The position numbers and the translations under genes were made by a program. DNA of 27,008 bases from Dietzia timorensis. GTDB taxonomy: Bacteria > Actinomycetota > Actinomycetes > Mycobacteriales > Mycobacteriaceae. The notes beneath the pieces are model-generated. The model was not told where the DNA came from and did not search any database. It saw only the letters and a list, made by a program, of their open reading frames with translations. This document shows, piece after piece, positions 14,810-23,461 of this stretch. The stretch is taken from assembly GCF_020742175.1 (NCBI RefSeq), contig NZ_DYXM01000146.1:1-27008 (forward strand), given 5' to 3'. How positions within the stretch are numbered: the stretch's first letter is position 1; each line of letters opens with the position of its first letter.

Positions 14810-15322
14810 GTGAGTGAACGTATGGAATCGTCCCCGGGCTCCGGCCGCGACACGGAGAAGGAGCTGTACACCGAACGTCTCTACGTGCCGGTGTGGTGGT
14901 GGCTGTTTCTCTTCGCAGTGATCGCCATCGTCATCGGCCAGGGGGTGTTCATCAGCTCTCCCTGGTGGGTGTGGCTGCTGCTCGTCCTCGTCGGCCCGCT
15001 GATGATCTGGCTCATGTGGCGCCTGGGTAGGGAAAAGGTCGCCATCGTCGATGACGGCGGAGGTGCTCGTTCGCTTGTAGCGGGCGGCGCCACGCTGCCC
15101 TTCGACGCGATCTCGCGGTGCGCGGTGGTGCCCAAGACCGCGAAGAGCGCGGCCATGGGGCGGCAGTTGGATCCCGAGGCCTACGTCGTCCACCGCGGTT
15201 ACGTTCCGACGATGGCGATCGTCGTGCTCGACGACCCGTCGGATCCGACGCCATACTGGCTCATCAGCACCCGGCGCCCGGAGGAACTCACGGATCTATT
15301 GCCGGGGAAGGTCGAGAACTAG
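14810..15322 (+). CDS. DUF3093 membrane protein
   Basis: A 170-residue protein of the DUF3093 family (Rv2698-like). After the ELYTERLYVPVWWW entry motif come two hydrophobic segments (about 27-47, LFLFAVIAIVIGQGVF, and 52-70, WVWLLLVLVGPLMIWLMW) followed by a soluble domain of about 100 residues with AIVDDG, LVAGGATLPFDAISR, GRQLDPEAYVVHRGYVP and WLISTRRPEELTDLL. GTG 14810 is chosen because GATAGT at 14795-14800 would be the -10 of a leaderless message starting there; ATG 14822 is the alternative. Divergent from dut and convergent with DUF4193. Role unknown. Confidence 0.88.
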   Translation: MSERMESSPGSGRDTEKELYTERLYVPVWWWLFLFAVIAIVIGQGVFISSPWWVWLLLVLVGPLMIWLMWRLGREKVAIVDDGGGARSLVAGGATLPFDAISRCAVVPKTAKSAAMGRQLDPEAYVVHRGYVPTMAIVVLDDPSDPTPYWLISTRRPEELTDLLPGKVEN

Positions 15323-15338
15323 CGAACTAGGGAACTAG
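15316..15338 (+). repeat. Three tandem GAACTAG units spanning a stop codon
   Basis: GAACTAG occurs at 15316-15322, 15324-15330 and 15332-15338, an eight-base period. The first contains the DUF3093 stop; because eight is not a multiple of three, the three TAGs fall in three different frames. Confidence 0.7.
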
Positions 15339-15340
15339 GG

Positions 15341-15387
15341 GCCGGCAACGCCGGCTGCGCATCGGACCGCCCCGCGCCATCGCGGGG
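15341..15387. terminator. Two hairpins between convergent DUF3093 and DUF4193
   Basis: GCCGGC (15341-15346), AAC loop, GCCGGC (15350-15355); then CCCCGCG (15370-15376), CCAT loop, CGCGGGG (15381-15387). Stable GC stems without T runs, likely terminating both convergent genes. Confidence 0.55.
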
Positions 15388-15402
15388 CATGCGGCCTTAC
15401 GG

Positions 15403-15705
15403 TTATGCGCAGTCCTGGCAGACCGGGAGGTTGCCGTCCATGCGGGCGAGCCGGCTGCGGTGGTGCACCAGGAAGCACGAGCTGCAGGTGAACTCGTTGT
15501 TCTGGATCGGCACCACGCTCACGCTGAGTTCTTCACCCGAAAGATCCGCGCCGGGAAGCTCGTAGGACTCTGCCGTGGCCGTCTCGTCCTCGTCCACGAC
15601 ACCGGTCGTCCCCTCTCCGCCGCGGCGCGCCTTGAGCTCCTCGAGCGAATCGGTGCCGAGCTCGTCCGAGTCAGTCCTACGGGGGGCGTCGTAATCGGTA
15701 GCCAT
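15403..15705 (-). CDS. DUF4193 small zinc-ribbon-like protein
   Basis: A 100-residue protein of the actinobacterial DUF4193 family (Rv2699c-like). The N-terminal part is acidic (MATDYDAPR start, DSLEELKARR near 20). A C-terminal CSSC...CQDC pair (ENNEFTCSSCF-type segment at about 72-78 and LPVCQDCA at the end) is arranged as a zinc ribbon, ending right after the last Cys as usual for the family. ATG 15705 has GAGGA about nine bases upstream. Homologues are abundant conserved small proteins with a possible transcription-associated role, but I know no proven function. It reads leftward out of a large intergenic region shared with cei. Confidence 0.9.
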   Translation of the reverse strand: MATDYDAPRRTDSDELGTDSLEELKARRGGEGTTGVVDEDETATAESYELPGADLSGEELSVSVVPIQNNEFTCSSCFLVHHRSRLARMDGNLPVCQDCA

Positions 15706-16140
15706 GATTCACATTCCTCGAACTATCCGGTGGTGGTGAATGGCCTCGTATCCGCCATCCATTCGGTTACTGCGCGTTCATTAATTAACGCATCCAGCGA
15801 TCGCAAAATAGCGCACGTCACATATCAAAGCAACAGGCTTGTCGAGATAATGGAATATCCTCAGACAAAAGCCCACCGTACGCCGGGCGTCCTGGATAAA
15901 TAAGGACGGGCTTCAGGAAATTTCACCCCTATACAAGGGGTGTCGACACCTTCGCGCCGACCTCTCGAATTTCTCTGTGGCCCGCCGTCATACACCCAGT
16001 CTTTGCGACCGTTCCGCATGCCCGCGAGAGCTTAGCGCGCGCCGCGGCACGGGAATCCGGCGGGGACGGCATAGAGTAGACGCCGCACGCGTTGTACCCG
16101 CCCCGATGGATCCGGGCGCAAGGAAGGTCGATATTCAGCC
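15706..16140. other. Long intergenic region with several inverted repeats, upstream of DUF4193 and cei
   Basis: 435 bases between divergent genes, AT-rich between about 15770 and 15920, with no convincing gene. Symmetric sequences: an 18-base near-palindrome at 15774-15791 (one mismatched pair, ATTAAT centre); CACCCCT (15924-15930) and AGGGGTG (15936-15942) around ATACA; and the overlapping palindrome GGTGTCGACACC (15939-15950). TATACA at 15930-15935 lies in the first of these and could be a -10. Nearer cei, TAGAGT around 16074 is -10-like, and AAGGAAGG (16120-16127) is the probable cei ribosome site. A 77-codon leftward frame here lacks any coding character. Confidence 0.5.
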
Positions 16141-16785
16141 ATGGTCGCTCACCTGAGCTCACGAAGCGTTCCCCGCCCGCCGATCAAGCGCGGATGGGAC
16201 CGTTTGACGACGCCGTACGCGCTCGTCGTCGCGGTGATGCTCGTCCTCGGGGCGATTGTCGCCGCCGTGGCGGTGTCGATCAGCGATCCGGAGACCTCGA
16301 CCGTGGCGTGCGAGCTTTCGGACGAAGCCAAGGCCGCAGGGCTGGAGGAAGAGGATGCGAGCACGCTCGACGGCGTCGACGCGGCTCCGCTGGAACAGGT
16401 GCCTGTGCGGGTGCTCAACGCCAACGGCCAGACCGGGCAGGCCGGGCAGGTCGCCTCCGAGCTCGGCGAGATGGGCTTCGCCGTGCCCGACGCCAATCCG
16501 GTGGGCAACGATCCGCTCTACCCGGAGCAGAACCTCACGTGCCACGGCCAGATCCGGTACGGGGGCGAGGGGCAGTCCGCGGCCGCGGCGCTCAAGCTCG
16601 CCGCTCCGTGCATGCAGCTGGTCGCCGACGGGCGCCCCGGCAACACGGTCGATCTCGCGCTCGGGAGCTACTTCCAGGAGCTCAACACCGAGAATGCCTC
16701 GAAGGAAGCACTCAGCTCGCTGGCCTCCGGCGGCGAGTCCTCGGAGGAGCAGGTCGGACCCGCGTCCTCCGAAGTGAGCTGTTAG
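16141..16785 (+). CDS. cei: Cell-envelope integrity protein Cei (LytR C-terminal domain)
   Basis: A 214-residue single-pass membrane protein equivalent to M. tuberculosis Rv2700 (Cei), needed there for envelope integrity and virulence. A short basic cytosolic N-terminus (about 1-25) precedes a transmembrane helix at about 27-48 (ALVVAVMLVLGAIVAAVAV). The rest is extracytoplasmic with a LytR_C domain at about 80-180: VPVRVLNANGQTGQAGQVASEL is the typical opening, and Cys residues near 59, 136 and 159 could form a disulphide. AAGGAAGG lies upstream of ATG 16141. Its TAG stop overlaps the TAA stop of convergent suhB by TTAG. Homology by domain and exact gene order is convincing; its role in this organism is inferred. 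Confidence 0.88.
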   Translation: MVAHLSSRSVPRPPIKRGWDRLTTPYALVVAVMLVLGAIVAAVAVSISDPETSTVACELSDEAKAAGLEEEDASTLDGVDAAPLEQVPVRVLNANGQTGQAGQVASELGEMGFAVPDANPVGNDPLYPEQNLTCHGQIRYGGEGQSAAAALKLAAPCMQLVADGRPGNTVDLALGSYFQELNTENASKEALSSLASGGESSEEQVGPASSEVSC

Positions 16786-17717
16786 CTCTCCCCTCGCACC
16801 TCTGCCCGCAGCGCGTCAGCTATCTGGGGCGCGGCTGCGACCACGGCATCGCCGGGATCGTTTGCCAGCTCGACCTTGGCGCCGGCCTCTTCGGCGATGA
16901 CCAGCCCCGCAGCGTAGTCCCACACCTTGATGCCGCGCTCGTAGTAGCCGTCGATCCGTCCGGCGGCGAGATGGCACAGGTCCAGCGCCGCCGCTCCGAG
17001 CCGGCGGATGTCGCGCACCTTCGGCAGTAGCCGCGCCACCACCTCCCCTTGCTGACGCCGGACGTCGCGCTCGTAAGAAAAGCCGGTGGCCACGAGCGCC
17101 GTGGCCAGGTCGTCGCGGCCGGACACACCGATCCGCCGCCACCCCGCGTCCGCGGAGATCCGGTGCCACGCTCCCCCGCCGCGGCGCGCCGCGTACGTCT
17201 CTCCAAGGCTGAGCGCGTGCACAGCGCCCGCCACGTGCTCGCCGTCGACGACGGCGCCCAGCGACACCACAGACAGCGGCAGCGCGTACAGCAGGTTGAC
17301 CGTGCCGTCGACGGGGTCGGCGATCCACGTGACACCCGACTCCGCGATCTGGCCGCCTTCCTCCTCCCCGAGGATCGCGTCGTCCGGGCGCAGCTCGCCG
17401 AGAATCCGGCGGATGAGTGCCTCGGACTCGGTGTCGATCCGGGTGACCGGGTCGACGTCGGTCGACTTCGTCTGCGTGCCGAGCGCCTCGGCCCGCGATT
17501 CCGTCCCATCTCCAGCGCCAGCCTGACCGAGCTCGTAGCGGAACACGCGGCCGACGTATTCGGTGATCTCGACGGCGAGGAGTTCGAGGACCCGATAATC
17601 GTGGGGCTCGACGTCATCCATGAGCTGTTGGAGACGTTCGGAGGGCCGCCACTCCGGGCGGGCGGAGGGCATGTCGGGAGCGACGATCGGTTGGGGCGGG
17701 AGGAGATGTTCGGGCAT
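16782..17717 (-). CDS. suhB: Inositol monophosphatase family protein (SuhB-like)
   Basis: A 311-residue Mg2+-dependent phosphatase, the Rv2701c (SuhB) equivalent, dephosphorylating inositol-1-phosphate for phosphatidylinositol, mannoside and mycothiol synthesis in this order. Metal-site motifs are intact: GEEEGG near residue 117, WIADPVDGTVN near 131-141, and VWDYAAGLVIAEEAGA near 265. It carries about 45 extra N-terminal residues before the first helix, Pro-rich and probably disordered. ATG 17717 has GAAAGGA upstream. Divergent from ppgK (121-base gap) and overlapping cei tail to tail. Related family members can act as CysQ or fructose-1,6-bisphosphatase, so substrate is inferred mainly from gene order. 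Confidence 0.9.
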   Translation of the reverse strand: MPEHLLPPQPIVAPDMPSARPEWRPSERLQQLMDDVEPHDYRVLELLAVEITEYVGRVFRYELGQAGAGDGTESRAEALGTQTKSTDVDPVTRIDTESEALIRRILGELRPDDAILGEEEGGQIAESGVTWIADPVDGTVNLLYALPLSVVSLGAVVDGEHVAGAVHALSLGETYAARRGGGAWHRISADAGWRRIGVSGRDDLATALVATGFSYERDVRRQQGEVVARLLPKVRDIRRLGAAALDLCHLAAGRIDGYYERGIKVWDYAAGLVIAEEAGAKVELANDPGDAVVAAAPQIADALRAEVRGES

Positions 17718-17838
17718 GACGTCCTTTCAGGCTCGGCGCGCGGGAAGGCGCCTTCTGTGGCCCCGCTCGCGCCTTGGCATTAACCTTGCCGCTGGAGACC
17801 ACGCGGCGCACCCCGCGCGCCACAAGTCGAGGAGAACC

Positions 17839-18666
17839 ATGGCACACACCACCGAATCAGGCACCGAGGCGACGGATCACATCGGGCTCGGCGTCGACGT
17901 CGGCGGAACGGGAATCAAGATCGGGCGGATCGACCTGCGTGCGGGCGAGGTCATCGGTGAGCGAATTTACATCGACACCCCGCAGCCTTCGACCCCCGAG
18001 GCCGTGGCAACAACCATCGCCGGGGTGATCGACGACCTCGACTGGACCGCGCCGGTGGGCATTGCGCTCCCCACTGTCGTCCACAAGGGAATCGCCCAGA
18101 TCGCCTACAACATCGACAAGTCGTGGATCGGCACCGACGTCGAGGAGCTCCTGGCTCGCCACCTCCCGAACAACGTGACGGTCACGCTCAACGATGCCGA
18201 CGCCGCCGGCATCGCCGAGTCCGTGTTCGGCGCGGCGAAGGGCACCAAGGGCCTGACGCTGCTCCTCACTTTGGGCACCGGCATCGGCTCGGCGCTCCTC
18301 CTCGATGGCAGGCTCGTGCCCAACTCCGAGCTCGGTCACGTGCTCGTTCGCGCGATCGACGGGGTCACTGTCGACGAAACCGAGAACCTCGCAGCGCCGT
18401 CGCTCAAGGAATCCAACGGGTGGTCGTACGAAGAGTGGGTGCCGCGCATCGATTCGGTGCTCAAGCAGCTCGAGCATGTGCTGTGGCCCCGGCTGATCGT
18501 CATCGGCGGCGGCATCAGCGCCGAGTCCGAGAAGTGGTTTCCGCTGCTCACCAATCGCACGGAGGTAGTCGCGGCGACCCGACACAACGACGCGGGAATT
18601 ATCGGCGCGGCCGCGCTCGCGGCAGAGGACGCAGGAATAATCGATCTCTCCGGCGTGTTCAGCTAA
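17839..18666 (+). CDS. ppgK: Polyphosphate/ATP-dependent glucokinase
   Basis: A 275-residue ROK-fold glucokinase that phosphorylates glucose with inorganic polyphosphate (and ATP), a hallmark of actinobacteria. Motifs: GVDVGGTGIKIG phosphate-binding near residue 17, DKSWIGT near 95, NDADAAG with the catalytic Asp near 119, LTLGTGIGSAL phosphate-2 near 140, SELGH near 160 and IVIGGGIS adenosine-binding near 220. The polyphosphate-specific signature region around KSWIGT and the sigA neighbour match Rv2702. ATG 17839 is preceded by GGAGAA (17831-17836). TTAACC near 17781-17786 is a possible -10. A GC hairpin at 18670-18686 follows the stop directly. Confidence 0.93.
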   Translation: MAHTTESGTEATDHIGLGVDVGGTGIKIGRIDLRAGEVIGERIYIDTPQPSTPEAVATTIAGVIDDLDWTAPVGIALPTVVHKGIAQIAYNIDKSWIGTDVEELLARHLPNNVTVTLNDADAAGIAESVFGAAKGTKGLTLLLTLGTGIGSALLLDGRLVPNSELGHVLVRAIDGVTVDETENLAAPSLKESNGWSYEEWVPRIDSVLKQLEHVLWPRLIVIGGGISAESEKWFPLLTNRTEVVAATRHNDAGIIGAAALAAEDAGIIDLSGVFS

Positions 18667-18949
18667 GTACGCCGCACGTTGCGGCGCGCGGGAGCTCTGA
18701 TCTCTCGCAGCGATTTTCTGCGGGTATCCATACGCGCTCTGCTGCAGTAATGTGGGTCCATTGTAGTCCTTCTAGCAGGGCAGATACTTTAATGTGCGCA
18801 AAGCTCGTTACAATGGCACGCAGAGATTAAGCGCCTGGTTAATTGGGCGCTTTTTGCGCGCGGTTTAGTCGGCTCTCGCATCCATTGCGAGCACGGCATA
18901 CCGCGCTGCAGTGAACGACTTTTCTTCAGCGATGTACAAAGGGGCATGC
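18667..18949 (+). promoter_or_regulatory. Structured sigA leader region
   Basis: 283 bases with four hairpin-capable segments: 18670-18686 (CGCCGC/GCGGCG), 18706-18722 (CGCAG/CTGCG), 18830-18851 (AGCGCC/GGCGCT, followed by T residues) and 18875-18891 (CTCGCA/TGCGAG). TTGTAG at 18761-18766 with GATACT at 18783-18788 (spacer 16) or TACTTT at 18785-18790 (spacer 18) is promoter-like. The sigA ribosome site AAAGGGG (18938-18944) is five bases from GTG 18950. Confidence 0.45.
18830..18855 (+). terminator. Intrinsic terminator between ppgK and sigA
   Basis: AGCGCC (18830-18835), ten-base loop, GGCGCT (18846-18851) and a run of five T (18851-18855). It is 164 bases after the ppgK stop and about 95 before sigA, downstream of a promoter-like element, so it may end ppgK transcripts or attenuate a sigA leader. 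Confidence 0.7.
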
Positions 18950-20476
<1,527 letters not shown>

Positions 20477-20500
20477 GTCCGGCTCTTACACGCGGACGTG

Positions 20501-20530
20501 ACGCCCCCTCCTTGTACTAGGAGGGGGCGT
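20501..20530. terminator. Bidirectional intrinsic terminator between sigA and helicase
   Basis: Perfect 11-pair stem: ACGCCCCCTCC (20501-20511), eight-base loop, GGAGGGGGCGT (20520-20530). It lies 24 bases after the sigA stop; the opposing gene ends at 20627. Confidence 0.85.
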
Positions 20531-20626
20531 TACTCATTGCGGCGACGTGTCGGTCGGCGCCCTGTCGATTGTTCAGTGTCGCCGACGGTCTGCGGGCTTG
20601 AGAGCGTCGCCGTCCGGCGTCATTAA

Positions 20627-22444
20627 TTACCAGCGGCGCAGCTCGGAAATCCGGGACCGGATCTCCTCGACCGAGGCCATCGGCACCGGCGGCCCGCCAC
20701 AACTCGCGCGGAGCTTGTTGTGGATGGACCCGTGCGACATGTTCAGGCGCTTCGAATACACCGACACCAACGTGTTGAGCTCCTTGCGCAACTCCTTGCG
20801 CTCTGCGGCGGTGTTCGCGCCTCCGGATGCCGGCGAGACCGGTTGCGGCGGGATCATGTCCGCGGCGGCCGTACCGGACGAGGCGATGACGGCGGTGTTG
20901 CCTGCGGCGGCACTGGCGGCCGCGGCCTCTCCCCTCGTGGACTCCGCGGCGATCTGCTCCTTCTCGCGCTTGCGCAGCAGAGCCTTGACGTCGTCCGCGC
21001 CGAGGAGCCCCGGGAGGCCGAGGTAGTCGGCCTCGTCCTCACTGCCGGAGAACGTGGCCATTCCGTACGAGGAACCCTCGTACACCACCTGGTCGAGCTC
21101 GGCGTCGGCGCCGAGGGACACGTAGCCCTTTTCTTCCTCGTCCTCGCCCGGATGATCCTGCGTCGCGTTCGCGGCGGCGAGCGCCTCGTCGTCCCAGCCC
21201 TCGGATTCGCGATGCGGCTTGCCAAGCACGTGGTCTCGCTGCACCTCCATCTGTGAGGCGAGATCGAGCAGCACGGGCACCGAGGGCAAGAAGACTGAGG
21301 CGGTCTCGCCGGGGCGGCGCGCACGGACGAAGCGGCCGATCGCCTGCGCGAAGTACAGCGGAGTGGAGGCGCTCGTCGCGTAGACGCCGACGCATAGGCG
21401 AGGCACATCGACGCCCTCGGACACCATTCGCACGGCCACCATCCAGCGAGCCGTGGACTTGGCGAACTGGTCGATTCGGGCCGAGGCGCCCGGATCGTCG
21501 GAGAGCACCACGACGGGCTTATCCCCGGTGATTTCCTCCAGTAGCGCGGCGTAGTCTCGCGCGCGCTCCTGATCGGTGGCGATCACCAGCCCGCCGGCGT
21601 CGGACACTCCCCCTGCGCGCACTTGCTGCAGTCGTGTGTGCGCGGCCTGCAAAACCGAGGGCATCCAGTCGCCGTGCGGATCGAGCGCGACGCGCCAGGC
21701 CCGTGCGGTCTGCTCGGCGGTGAGCGGCTCGCCGAGGCGCGCGGAGAACTCCTCGCCGGCGTTCGTGCGCCAGCGGGCCTCGCCCGAATATGCGAGGAAC
21801 ACGACCGGGCGGACGACGCCGTCGGCGAGTGCGTCGGAATAGCCGTAGGCGTGGTCGGCGACCGAGCGCATGTGTCCTTCGCCGTCAGGCTCGTATTCCA
21901 CGAACGGGATGGGCGAATCGTCGGACCGGAAGGGTGTACCTGTCAGCGACAGACGGCGTTCGGCATCGGAAAACGCCTCGCGGATGCCGTCGCCCCAGCT
22001 CTTTGCATCGCCGCCGTGGTGGATCTCGTCGAGGATGACCAGCGTGCGCTTGGCTTCGGTGCGCACGCGGTGCTTATAAGGCATCGCCGCGACCTGCGCG
22101 TAGGTGACGACCACGCCGTGGTACTCGGGAGGAAGGGCGCCGGAGGCGTTGGAATATTCGGGGTCCAGCACGATCCCCGAGCGCGCCGCCGATGCGGCCC
22201 ACTGGAACTTCAGGTGCTCGGTCGGCGCGACGACCGTGACGGTGTCGACGGTCCGGTCCGAAAGCAGCTCGGCCGCGAGGCGCAGAGCGAAGGTCGTCTT
22301 GCCGGCGCCCGGTGTCGCCACGGCGAGAAAGTCCTTCGGACGTGCCATCAGGTACTTGCGCATCGCCGTGCGCTGCCATGCACGAAGGTTCTGCTGCGGC
22401 GGCTGCGAAGCGGTTGCGGACGTGCTTGGGCCAGCTTGAGTCAA
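20627..22444 (-). CDS. Superfamily 2 DEAD/DEAH-type helicase
   Basis: A 605-residue SF2 ATPase. Motifs: AWQRTAMRKYL near residue 23 (Q-tip/loading segment), Walker A ATPGAGKT near 43-50, Ia APTEHLKFQ, Walker B DEIHH near 140, motif III LTGTPFRSD near 170, second RecA domain with VIATDQERA, motif V MVSEGVDVPR and motif VI QAIGRFVRARRPG near 370. A long C-terminal region with acidic linker (DHPGEDEEEKG) and an Ala-rich stretch ends in a conserved helical tail (ERKELRKELNTLVSVYSKRLNMSHGSIHNKLR). Such genes sit beside sigA in corynebacteria and resemble the type III restriction/UvrB-like helicase group; no nuclease or methylase partner is present. Start TTG (22442-22444) is the longest choice and weakly supported. 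Substrate unknown. Confidence 0.9.
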   Translation of the reverse strand: MTQAGPSTSATASQPPQQNLRAWQRTAMRKYLMARPKDFLAVATPGAGKTTFALRLAAELLSDRTVDTVTVVAPTEHLKFQWAASAARSGIVLDPEYSNASGALPPEYHGVVVTYAQVAAMPYKHRVRTEAKRTLVILDEIHHGGDAKSWGDGIREAFSDAERRLSLTGTPFRSDDSPIPFVEYEPDGEGHMRSVADHAYGYSDALADGVVRPVVFLAYSGEARWRTNAGEEFSARLGEPLTAEQTARAWRVALDPHGDWMPSVLQAAHTRLQQVRAGGVSDAGGLVIATDQERARDYAALLEEITGDKPVVVLSDDPGASARIDQFAKSTARWMVAVRMVSEGVDVPRLCVGVYATSASTPLYFAQAIGRFVRARRPGETASVFLPSVPVLLDLASQMEVQRDHVLGKPHRESEGWDDEALAAANATQDHPGEDEEEKGYVSLGADAELDQVVYEGSSYGMATFSGSEDEADYLGLPGLLGADDVKALLRKREKEQIAAESTRGEAAAASAAAGNTAVIASSGTAAADMIPPQPVSPASGGANTAAERKELRKELNTLVSVYSKRLNMSHGSIHNKLRASCGGPPVPMASVEEIRSRISELRRW

Positions 22445-22510
22445 ACTACTTCACCAGGATTCTTTCGCCTTCGGGGAATGGGAAACGTGCGGTGTATCCG
22501 TGCGCGGGGT

Positions 22511-22762
22511 TTACGCGCCGCCACCGCCGAAGGACTCGTAGATTTCCTTGCACTCGGGGCATACCGGCGAACCGGGCTTCGCCTGACGCGTTACCGGGAA
22601 GACTTCCCCGCACAGAGCCAAGACAAAAGTCCCCAGGACCGCGCTCTCGGCGATCTTGTCCTTGTTCACGTAGTGAAAGAACTTCGGGGTGTCGTCGTCC
22701 GTCCGGTCGGTCTCGGAGACCTCCGGCCTTTCAATCGTCTTCGTCGTAGTGCTCGTGCTCAC
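22511..22762 (-). CDS. DUF3039 small zinc-finger-like protein
   Basis: An 83-residue DUF3039 protein (Rv2708c-like). The conserved core DDTPKFFHYVNKDKIAESAV ... GTFVLALCGEVFPVTR ... KPGSPVCPECKEIYES fills most of it; Cys at LCGE and the CPEC pair, with His in FFHYV, could bind zinc. The frame is open further upstream, but I set the start at GTG 22762: homologues begin there, and CACAAT (22770-22775, minus strand) seven bases upstream would be the -10 of a leaderless transcript. Divergent from DUF3099. Function unknown. Confidence 0.88.
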   Translation of the reverse strand: MSTSTTTKTIERPEVSETDRTDDDTPKFFHYVNKDKIAESAVLGTFVLALCGEVFPVTRQAKPGSPVCPECKEIYESFGGGGA

Positions 22763-22874
22763 GGGTTCAATTGTGCCGCATCGGGGTGTTAAATCGCCAA
22801 CCCCGACGCCCACCCATCGCCCGCTCGGAACGTGGGAGAAAGTGCGTATTTCGGGGCGGAGTAGCCTGGGCGAC

Positions 22875-23420
22875 ATGGCACCGTCGCGGCGCGGTCACGA
22901 TGGCCGCTTCCACCGCAAGGACGGGGACGACACCAGTTCCCCCGTCCTCATCACCGCTGCGCGAAAACCGTACGAAGCAGAATTGGCAGACCGAAAGCGC
23001 CGCTACTTCTTCCTCATGTCGCTGCGCATACCCGCTCTCCTGCTCGCGGCTATCGCGTTCATGATCTGGGATAACGGGTGGATCGCGCTCGCGATCATCG
23101 CAGGATCGATCCCGATTCCCTGGATCGCGGTCATCGGCGCGAACGACCGTCCTCGCCGCAGCAAGAAGGAGCCGCGCGGTTATGCCCGCGGTTCGCTGCA
23201 GACGACAACGCTGTACCGGCAGGTCGGACCTGGCGGGGTTGTGTATACGTCCACCGGGACCGAGTCGCCGGATTCGGCGGCCAACCGCGACGCGCCACGG
23301 TCCGGTTATCGCGGTGATCATCCCGGGGATCGTTCCGGGACTCGTCCAGCAGACGACAGCGTCATCGACGGCGATCTCGATCCAGGCGCCGACGAGGACC
23401 CTCCCGGCACACCCCGCTGA
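22875..23420 (+). CDS. DUF3099 membrane protein
   Basis: A 181-residue protein of the DUF3099 family (Rv2709-like). Residues about 20-45 carry the entry motif VLITAARKPYEAELADRKRRYFF; two hydrophobic helices follow at about 47-67 (LMSLRIPALLLAAIAFMIW) and 71-92 (WIALAIIAGSIPIPWIAVI); the remaining 85 residues are hydrophilic and Gly/Asp/Pro-rich, without conserved features, and longer than in many homologues. ATG 22875 has TAGCCT (22862-22867) seven bases upstream, suiting a leaderless message. Divergent from DUF3039 and followed at 41 bases by the methyltransferase gene. Role unknown. Confidence 0.85.
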   Translation: MAPSRRGHDGRFHRKDGDDTSSPVLITAARKPYEAELADRKRRYFFLMSLRIPALLLAAIAFMIWDNGWIALAIIAGSIPIPWIAVIGANDRPRRSKKEPRGYARGSLQTTTLYRQVGPGGVVYTSTGTESPDSAANRDAPRSGYRGDHPGDRSGTRPADDSVIDGDLDPGADEDPPGTPR

Positions 23421-23461
23421 CTGCGCCCCCGAATTTCGCCCCACCTCCCGCGAAAGGCCCC

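Noticed and set aside
15929..16162. 77-codon leftward frame in the DUF4193-cei gap
   Set aside because: No ribosome site, overlaps the cei start, mixed composition and no recognisable motif; more likely regulatory DNA.
18667..18949. 6C RNA or a known riboswitch in the sigA leader
   Set aside because: No C-rich hairpin loops and no recognisable aptamer core; only generic hairpins and one terminator.
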